Below are positions 63,476-64,000 of a stretch of DNA of 64,000 bases, piece after piece. How positions within the stretch are numbered: position 1 is the first letter of the stretch; every line of letters begins with the position of its first letter. Location: contig CAXAMN010026362.1 of assembly GCA_963970005.1 (NCBI GenBank), forward strand, positions 494,556-558,555, given 5' to 3'. Below the pieces are notes generated by a model, which saw only the letters and a list, made by a program, of their open reading frames with translations, was not told where the DNA came from and ran no database searches. Both the position numbers and the translations under genes were made by a program. The stretch comes from Durusdinium trenchii (taxonomy: Eukaryota; Sar; Dinophyceae; Suessiales; Symbiodiniaceae).

Positions 63476-64000
63476 CGAAGAAACGTTCGAATGCCACAAG
63501 AACAAAAGGATGGTGACCGGTAAGGGTATAGCGAGTTGATGAAGTCCCCTTTACAAGGATCCTTACTAACCTTCGCTATGTGTTCCTCACTCATCTTGGC
63601 TCCTTCTATTTCTTCACTCATCATCAGGCCTTCCCCTTGTTGAAATCGTGACTCCTGCAGAGTTGGAGTCAAAGTCGAACTGGGGCAGACGACTTTCTTC
63701 GTTGGAACATCGGACGCCCAGTTCGGACGGACGCTCCTGGTAATGATGCTATCTCGTCCAGTACCTGCAGCCAGGACGCTCCGGAGTTGGCAGAATGCGA
63801 GTGAACTGCATGAAAACATCTGTAGTTACTGTAGTTCCAATACTGTATCTGCTTCATATTCTGTTTCGTATTGGATTTCCAAATCAGACCACCAAGCCAA
63901 CCAAGCTTCTTCTTCGCCCTCACGTCTCTGCAGTCTCTGCCTCCGCCCCCCCCTTGTCCCCACCCCCGCGACGGCGGAGACCAGGCGGCCGGACCATTCG

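Noticed and set aside
1..64000. tRNA, rRNA, snRNA or spliced-leader RNA genes
   Set aside because: No cloverleaf with intact A/B boxes and no full 22-nt spliced leader was found; only the 12-nt leader match in the LTRs.

Overview
This window looks like nuclear DNA of a dinoflagellate, plausibly a Symbiodiniaceae-like genome, though the genus cannot be fixed from sequence alone. Four things point there. Host coding sequence is cut into short GC3-rich exons. Introns mostly use GC (sometimes GA or GT) donors with AG acceptors. Introns and spacers are studded with ACTAGT-containing repeats of about 21 nt. The LTRs of one retroelement carry a 12-nt match to the 3' half of the dinoflagellate spliced leader. 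No prokaryotic operon, rRNA, tRNA or CRISPR array was recognised.

Layout. From 1 to 26.5 kb the DNA is exon/intron sequence, and every gene fragment I could support lies on the minus strand. A hypothetical gene occupies 232-1718. A spliced GalT-like (hexose-1-phosphate uridylyltransferase / ADP-glucose phosphorylase, HIT superfamily) gene occupies 4229-8944; ten of its exons join in phase and carry the HPHMQ active-site motif. Further unassigned exons lie up to about 26 kb. From 25.9 to 38.3 kb lies a SIR2-like gene, one intron of which is interrupted by a 10.9-kb non-LTR retrotransposon (26545-37401). That element has a 16-bp target-site duplication and three ORFs: a C5-cytosine DNA methyltransferase ORF, a middle ORF ending in a coiled coil, and an endonuclease-reverse transcriptase-RNase H ORF.

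From 43447 to 60873 lies a complete 17.4-kb Ty1/copia-type LTR retrotransposon. It has identical 160-bp LTRs, a 5-bp target-site duplication, a candidate primer-binding site and a polypurine tract. Its 5,136-residue polyprotein runs Gag, protease, integrase, RT and RNase H, and then continues for about 2,550 further residues. That extension ends in a domain resembling Tpt1/KptA RNA 2'-phosphotransferase. A second ORF with a zinc ribbon follows. The remaining flanks (38.3-43.4 kb and 60.9-64 kb) are repeat-rich with a few possible exons.

Both retroelements have long open frames and perfect duplications, so they look young, and both lie on the same strand as the recognisable host genes. The small repeats occur throughout the host portions, repeatedly inside mapped introns, and are absent from the two retroelements. 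At one intron (4365-4554) the boundaries share a 7-bp direct repeat, which fits an introner-like origin. The strongest candidates for undescribed biology are the Tpt1/KptA-like domain fused to a copia polyprotein, the multi-ORF methyltransferase LINE with a possible stop-codon readthrough, and the intronic repeat family.
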